Shown here: positions 36,838-64,000 of the stretch, piece after piece
How positions within the stretch are numbered: the first letter of the stretch is position 1
Layout: each line of letters begins with the position of its first letter
Program-made: the position numbers and the translations under genes
The notes under the pieces: model-generated
Databases searched by the model: none
What the model saw: the letters and a program-made list of their open reading frames with translations, nothing else
Told to the model about the DNA's origin: nothing
NCBI RefSeq assembly: GCF_964275005.1
Contig: NC_092701.1
Location: 12,234,288 to 12,298,287, forward strand
DNA length: 64,000 nt
Reading direction: 5' to 3'
Source: Diadema setosum
Taxonomy: Eukaryota > Echinodermata > Echinoidea > Diadematoida > Diadematidae

Positions 36838-38764
36838 GTATATGCACACCAACATGAAAATTATCAAATTTTAAGTCTTAAATAGGATTATTTCAATTAC
36901 TTTATTTACTGTTTTGCATTTTCGAGCAAATATCCTTGTTACACTGCAAAGTCTTAAAAAGTGTTTTTAAGAGTTACCTTAGGAAAGCTATGCGCACATT
37001 TCACTTTGATAACAGCTCAACCTACACAAAATTCCTTAACTATACACTCCTGATAATAATGTTTAAACAATCCGTAACAATCATGTGCATCCGAACATTG
37101 AATAATATACAGAGCGAAACATGAAGAGCTTTGAGAGATTCTTGCTTTATATATCAACAACAACGTTACGATACTATAGTACAAATTCATTAAATGTTAA
37201 ATAGTACAAATTCATTCCATCCTCATCCTTGGTTGACTTGTATTATACGCTTTATGTATATATTAACAAAGATGTAATCGCATCTACTTCTCATTTTCAT
37301 ATCTATGTACCTTGTCAAATTATGTTTTGCAAGTATTACAAATATCCTGTACAATTCATATGCAATGTATATACTTTCTATTTTGATGGAAGTGAAAATA
37401 AAGTTGAATTGAATTGAATTGAATTGAAATGTTTTCAGCGCAGTGTGTGTTTTTTGCATTTCGTAAGGAGAGTGACTGGGACTTGTTCGCCTGAACTAGA
37501 GGATATAAGCAGGGAGGTGACACCTCAATGATATAAGTCGTATTAAATCCATTATTTACACTTTATAGTTGAGGGCTAAAACAAGGGCGATATAGGCGCA
37601 ATTCGTTTTTTGTCATCGCATGATAATTATCGGATGTCTATAACTTGGCCCAGGCAATCTGTTACTCTCGTTTATGCACTCAAGTTAACGTACAAGTTAT
37701 CAGGACTGCATTTCGAATTATGTGTTTGTCTGTGTGTGTGTGTATGTGTGTGTGCATGTGTGTGTACGTCTATATGTGCGTATGTGCCTGTGTGTGTGCA
37801 TGTGTTTGGGTGTTTTCTTTTTTTCCAATTAAGTTTCCATCTTTCAATCACCGAGTTAACAAACATAATTTGACAAGTAACTCCATACAGTAGGCCTACC
37901 TGTCTTCAAGTGACTGGCAAGTTGTCTTTGTATTGTTACATGAACTTTGTGCAGGAGGATGATACTCATGGCTGGATGACACTTTCGAATTATAAGGTGG
38001 ATTTAAGGTGGTTTGACTTAATCAATAAACTGCCAGAGAACATTGTGATTAAATTGCTTTTGGTTTCTTTTTCTTCTCTATCTTTCTCTTTCTATAATGG
38101 AGCATAGTTATTCACATAGGTTTCAAGCCATGATTTCTTCATCCGCTTAGTTTTTTGACACATACTAGGCATATAAATCTGTATCGATAACAAACATGAG
38201 TGATTGGAAATAAAAATTTCATTTGAATTTGAATATATTAAGAGCTAGCACGTGGTCGTTGGCTTGCTTGTTTGTTTATTTTCAGCTATGCTTTTCTGGA
38301 ATTTACTTTTCTGAGCAGCAGCGAACACTCCTTTGATTAGCCTTATTTGGAACTTTTCTGTGCAGGGTCACCTGAATGAGCTATTCTTGCTTTTGCACAA
38401 TTATATCAAAATAACGATGAATATGACTTGGATTGATAAAGTGAAGTAAATGATAACGGCTTATAAGTACCGGAGATATTGTCAGCCGATAACAGTCAAC
38501 TATCTAGTATTCAGATTTATATAAATTAGCTTGGAATGAATACCAATGACAATGTACAGTAATATCGATATGAAGTGATATAATTATTGAGAAGTCAATT
38601 TGATTTACAGTTATGCCTTAATGCAATAAACACAACATATGATCACTATCAATCTATCTCTTCATTTTTTCATGCTATCATAGGCTTCAAATTCTAAACT
38701 TCACACATAAAAGTTCACTAGAACTGGTATATAACTATACATTCACTAAATTTTAAAAACGACA

Positions 38765-39148
38765 ATTAAATGGAAATCCTTGAATAATAAATAGCAATCA
38801 CACTTACATGGAAATCCTTGAATAATAAATATCAATCACACTTAAATAGAAATCCTTGAATAATAAATAGCAATCACACTTAAATAGAAATCCTTGAATA
38901 ATAAATAGCAATCACACTTAAATAGAAATCCTTGAATAATAAATAGCAATCACACTTAAATGGAAATCCTTGAATAATAAATAGCAATCACACTTAAATA
39001 GAAATCCTTGAATAATAAATAGCAATCACACTTAAATGGAAATCCTTGAATAATAAATAGCAATCACACTTAAATAGAAATCCTTGAATAATAAATAGCA
39101 ATCACACTTAAATAGAAATCCTTGAATAATAAATAGCAATCACACTTC
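38765..39148 (+). repeat. 38-bp tandem repeat, 10 copies
   Basis: Ten head-to-tail copies of about 38 bp containing gaaatccttgaataataaat and agcaatcacacttaaat. Copies differ mainly at one position (tggaaa or tagaaa) and one has atatcaatc. Near-identity implies recent expansion. Confidence 0.95.
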
Positions 39149-40339
39149 TGTCTAGAAAAAAAAAAAGAAAAAATAATCATCCGCACAATTCACTGGCTAA
39201 AAATAAGTCCATTGCAATTTGTATGTGAAGGGTATAGACTATTAAAGAAAGTTGGATAATTGTAGAAAAATAAGCAATAACAATGTTAAACTCCCCTCCC
39301 CCCATTTACAAAGTGGGGGATGACACATACAATCATCTCTTCAGGTTTCGGGGGTATATGCATATCTCTTTTTACCAGTGACATTCTTTTTATCACGTAT
39401 TATTACTATTAACACTGTTTTTCTTCCCCATATCCATCTTGTTATTATCATTATTGTTATTATTATCATCATGATCATTATCATTATTATTATCATCATC
39501 ATCATCATTACAATCACCATTATCGTATCATATTCTTAGTCATCATCACCTTGTCTTTTTCAGTATTAAATCTGATCCCTAAAACAATCTTCCCCTGCCT
39601 CTAATCCATGAGTTGGTTCCTTTAAATGTTTGACAAGAGACGTATACAAAGGAGATGGCTTAAATGTATATGACAATGCTTGCTATTGTTATTACCAATA
39701 GAACCATCACTATTGTTACCGTGATTACAAAGATCTTTTAAATGACACATAGTACGCTGTAAAAAAAAAAAGAAAAAAAGGAAAAAGCATGCATTGCACA
39801 ACTGGACGGCTACGTTTGTGATATCATGTATTTCGTTCTTCACGATATCTGGCATATACGTTTTATTAAATTTATTTCAATTTTTTTCTGACGATTCCTT
39901 TTGCCTGCCAACAACATGCGTGTGTCCCCAGGGTTAAAAGAAACACGACGATAAACATTTTTTGCTAAACTTGTCATTGCACATATCACTCAAATTTGGT
40001 AATTCTTCTTGTATAGAGATGACCCCCCCCCCCAAAAAAAAAAAAATACAATTAATTACTTGTTTTGTTTCGGTGTGTAGAAGATAACAACACATGTTTG
40101 TGGCAGGACCGTAAGATGGGGTGGAGGTATAAGTTGCCCCCCCCCCCCTCCCCCAATGTTTAGAGCTATCTTTTTCTTTGGACCCGGAATGTCCCGGATA
40201 TGATATTTTCAGAAAAAAAAATGATCAATAACTGAGAAAGTCACGCAAGAATTAAAGGATTTATTTGTTTTTATAAGTTTCTCGAGTTTGTTAATTCCGT
40301 CTCTCAGAGCGATAGAATAATGGCAATATGGTGGTCTTT

Positions 40340-41500
40340 CATTGTCACTGCCAGTGAGCGCTATGAACCTCCATAGACTTAGTACACACCTGACACGGGG
40401 AACAATACGTGACAGATTCTACGATTTAGCTATTCAAATTGTCCCTCAATATACTTTTTTGATTAAAAAAAAAATCTCCAAATTCAACCAGAAGTGTGCA
40501 CAGATCATTAGATTTTAATTCTAAAAATGCAAAAACTCCCCCATGTAGGAGAAAGACCACCTTCCACACCCTACCCGGCTAGTTCCACTTCCATAATCTT
40601 AGTACAATGGAAAGAGGTGCACCTGGAAATACCATGATTTAAGTATAGACATTGCCCTGACTATTTTACTTTCAACTTTTCGACTGCCTATTTCCAAAGT
40701 ACCCCCACCCCCCCCCCCCCAAAAAAAAATAAAATGTGAACAAGATCGTTGAATTTCAGATCTAAAAATAACCAAAAGCTCCCTGGTGTAGCAGTGGGAT
40801 ACTCCCTTCCCATACCTTCCCCTTTTTCTCTCTCTCTCTCTCTCCATATAAGACAAGAAATGTAGGACACATTGAAGACGCACACATCAAGATATAGGTG
40901 ACAGATGCATTTTAGCTGTCCACATTGGCCTTGAATATTAATTTTCCTTTTTTACTCTTCCATTGAAAAATTTCGAAATATTAAAAAAAAAAGTCTTCTT
41001 CATTTGGAAAGGGGACCCCACCCTTCAACACACACATCCTCTAATGGCCTTCTTTCCATCTCTTTAGACACCGTGATAGACTCAGTACACGGTAAAGACG
41101 CAGACGCCGAAAAAGAGGTGACACATACAATATTATCCAGTTAATTAAAAAGTTCCCGAATATCCCTCTCCCCCAAAAAGTGCACACAAGATGGTTGAAT
41201 TTCAGTTCTTAAAGTGCAAAGGCTCCACACCTTTGGTCCTTCTCCATGGATATAGTACACGCACACATAGCAGTAAAGACACACACGGACAAAGAGGTGA
41301 TAGGTACCACAATTTAGCCTCTCGCAATGCCCTTGAATGTTAATATTACTTCATACTTTTTTTTTTAATTTTCCCCAATTCCAATCCCCCTCCCAAAGTG
41401 TGCTTAAAACCGTTCCTTAAAAGCAAAACCTCGCTTGTGCGGGAGGGGGATATTCCCCTCCCATCCTCCCCTGCTCAGTCGCTTCTCTCCCTTGCTGCAC
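40340..41500 (+). repeat. Diverged tandem repeat, roughly 250-bp period
   Basis: Repeated words: tagtacac, gaggtgacacatac/gtgacagat, a tttagct segment, poly-C/poly-A, a gttgaatttcag-type segment at about 40505, 40749 and 41192, then aaaactccc/aaagctccc/aaggctcc. At least three to four units, the last ones deleted in part. Confidence 0.55.
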
Positions 41501-41815
41501 CGTTATTTCAAAATATTGAACATAATGTTCTTGCCCCTGCCCCTAGAAAATCATTCCTGCGTATGGCCATGTATGTGAGTGTGGTCCGAGGACAAGCGTG
41601 GGCAATGTAGTAACTTGAAAAACAAAGTGGATGCCCTTTAAAGATACTATGAGAGTCATGATACACAATGTTCATGCATGCAGGGGCCCACGACGGCGAG
41701 ACTGAGAAAGTAAAGCTCTGCTCCAGCCTATTTCTCGATATAAAATTCAGGGCCCGCGAGCCCCGCAGTTTAACACGGGGACAAATAAAGCAAACTGAGC
41801 ATTGGGAATTGGGGA

Positions 41816-62241
<20,426 letters not shown>

Positions 62242-62949
62242 CTGACAAAATAGGGCTTTCAAAATGCGCCGTTAAGTTGAAGTTCATTTATTATAATCAT
62301 AAATGCCGACCTTCAAAGAATAAGCCACGCCCATGGATCATGTGATATGGGCTATGGAATCTCATTGGATGCTTGCAGTGGCCTGTATGCAGCCTTCCAT
62401 TATGCGTCTAAGAAGTGACAACATTGACCCTGACGTGCTGTCGATTGGCAGTATGCCAGTATAGATACACCATGCCCATTTCTATCGCGTTGTTGTTTTA
62501 GCTATCATATACTGATGAAATGCGTGCTAATTCCAAACATGATATGTTGAGCATAATTCAAAACACTGCTGAGACTGCGCCATATCTGAGGATGATGAAT
62601 AACTACAGCTGTATGAAGATATATCACGTGCCAGTATATCTGATTTGAACACCTGTAAGGCGTCTAGAATGATACAAAATCAACCACAAGTCAGCATATT
62701 ATGTCGTCATAAAGAGGAATAACTTCAATGAGTCCAGCACCCAAAACAGCGCCAGTTCAAAGGCGTGGTACAGTATTGGTTGAGATGAGGATACAGCTTT
62801 TAACTTTTGGTGAGATACTCAGAAACCACTCAATAAATGTTTAAGAGCATACTATTCTAAGAGAAATTCGAAGTTTATTTGATGAAAATCGCTTTTGGAA
62901 TGTCTGAGATATTAAAAACAATGTAAAACAAAGCGATCCTTATAAAAGG

Positions 62950-63300
62950 TGGGTGCCACCTGTTATTAGGATCATTTGTTTTGTCTTTTGTAATATATAT
63001 GTTCTTTCATGTATTTCAAAAGAGGTTTTTCATTATCTCACAAAAAAAAAAAGTTGGAAACTTAGAGCCCCATCTCAACCGAAACCATACCATCCCTTTG
63101 TGCTGGTTAATAAGCTGTCGTCACCAACCAGCATGACCAGAGGTACAGTCCTTCCTCACTTTGACATACTTTCCAGTATACAGTTAGCAAATCACTTTGT
63201 GGAGCACTTCGAAAGAAAGATTGGAAAGTTGAAGGACGAACTGAAGCTTGGTATCTGTCAAGAACTTTCCGTTAAAGGAAACCAAAGCCCATATGTGGAT
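62950..63300 (+). pseudogene. LINE polyprotein fragment
   Basis: Reads VNKLSSPTSMTRGTVLPHFD, then SIQLANHFVEHFERKIGKLK, resembling the linker (LANxFxxFFxxKIxxI) between endonuclease and reverse transcriptase of CR1/Jockey-like LINEs. Only this piece remains. Confidence 0.45.
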
Positions 63301-63626
63301 TGAGTGAAAGCAGCAATATTAGCAGAACACATCAGTGAAATTTGACAAAAATCGGACATAAAAAGTTGTATATTGAAAGTTTCATTTTGGACAACAACCT
63401 AAAAAAAAAAAGATCAAAGAAAAGTCAACATATTTTCACTTTTCCAGCATAATAAAAGATCACTTGACTTCATGATTATGATTTATGCAGCAAAGTTCCC
63501 CAAGACTTCAGGGCTTCACGTAATAATGTATTTACGCGCACTTTATAACTTTATGAAAATGATCTTTCTTGCACAAATTACACACATGCTTACAACAGCT
63601 CTCAATTTGCACCACACCCACCTATC

Positions 63627-63629
<3 letters not shown>

Positions 63630-63672
<43 letters not shown>
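63630..63672. repeat. (CA)n microsatellite
   Basis: About 21 uninterrupted CA dinucleotides followed by a short TA run. Confidence 0.95.
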
Positions 63673-63675
<3 letters not shown>

Positions 63676-63941
63676 ATATATATATCAGCAATCGCTTTAT
63701 ATGTATTACATTTTTTCCACTGGTTCTATTAATGATTAAAGGCTGGCCGAATAAGCGAATTTCTGTATTTATAATTATTTCACGAAGGTATGGAGACAGT
63801 GGAAACGAGTGAAGTATGGATGCGTAGTTAGATCTGCAGTTTATTAATGGATTATAGTCCATTTAAAAAAAAAATAAATGCAAGGAATACGACAGATAAA
63901 ATTCCATGAACTGCCCCAAATACTTATATTCTTTGGTCTGC

Positions 63942-63973
<32 letters not shown>

Positions 63974-64000
63974 ATGGACTGTGCATTATTATTCTTTGGC

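Larger units (their letters stand above)
33790..41815. other. Intergenic DNA between the SULT cluster and the EGF/LDLR-B gene
   Basis: No gene recognised. Holds (AT)n runs at about 34501-34545, 34862-34900 and 36690-36835, the giant foldback (35056-36530), a (TTGAA)n-tailed LINE end near 37330-37430, a (GT)n run near 37728-37800, an aaataaaaatttcatttg tail near 38205, the 38-bp tandem repeat, (ATC/ATT)n at 39430-39530 and the diverged repeats at 40.3-41.5 kb. Confidence 0.6.
62242..64000. other. Region 5' of the last visible exon of the EGF/LDLR-B gene
   Basis: No further minus-strand exon recognised. Contains the LINE fragment (62950-63300), a (CA)n run at 63630-63672 and poly-C/(CA)n at 63941-63974. 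The next upstream exon should end in phase 2. Confidence 0.5.

Noticed and set aside
38765..39148. CRISPR-like regular repeats
   Set aside because: Direct head-to-tail 38-bp copies with no unique spacers, in a eukaryotic genome: a minisatellite.

Overview
This is a eukaryotic nuclear window: split genes with GT-AG introns, AT-rich non-coding DNA, many microsatellites and a very dense load of small DNA transposons and LINE/SINE remnants. Tandem invertebrate-type cytosolic sulfotransferases, class 1-1 calcium-binding EGF exons, CR1-like LINE relics and a tRNA-derived SINE ending in a (TTA)n tail all point to a marine invertebrate, most likely an echinoderm. That assignment is inference; nothing in the window fixes the species.

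Positions 1-33.7 kb (+ strand) hold a tandem duplication. Each unit carries a complete six-exon cytosolic sulfotransferase gene: SULT-A (4940-11397, 311 codons) and SULT-B (19269-33707, 311 codons). All six coding exons have the same length and phase in both copies (151, 260, 124, 98, 193, 110 nt). The shared DNA also covers the upstream region (a LINE relic near 0.8-2.5 kb and again near 12.2-13.9 kb), the introns and the 3' flank. The two units differ mainly by transposon insertions, so each copy often shows the empty target site of an element in the other. This gives exact target-site duplications for a 326-bp element (CAT), a 442-bp element (TA), a 1134-bp element (TGTC) and a 3.4-kb element (TTAA, itself hit by a piggyBac-like element).

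Positions 33.7-41.8 kb are intergenic: AT microsatellites, a 1.5-kb giant foldback element with a LINE 3' end inserted in one arm, a ten-copy 38-bp tandem repeat, and a diverged tandem repeat near 40.3-41.5 kb.

Positions 41.8-62.2 kb (- strand) hold the 3' part of a large secreted-protein gene. Read 5' to 3' it has three exons of unrecognised type, four EGF exons (plus one decayed EGF exon), then four exons whose YWTD-like strands add up to a six-bladed LDL-receptor class B propeller ending in a stop. The gene starts outside the window. The most striking feature is a 3274-bp terminal-inverted-repeat transposon, flanked by a perfect 9-bp target duplication, sitting inside the first propeller exon. 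Without it the exon is an intact 237-nt phase 1-1 exon. The junctions supply GT and AG so that removal as an intron would add exactly three codons in frame, making it a candidate for transposon-derived intron birth.
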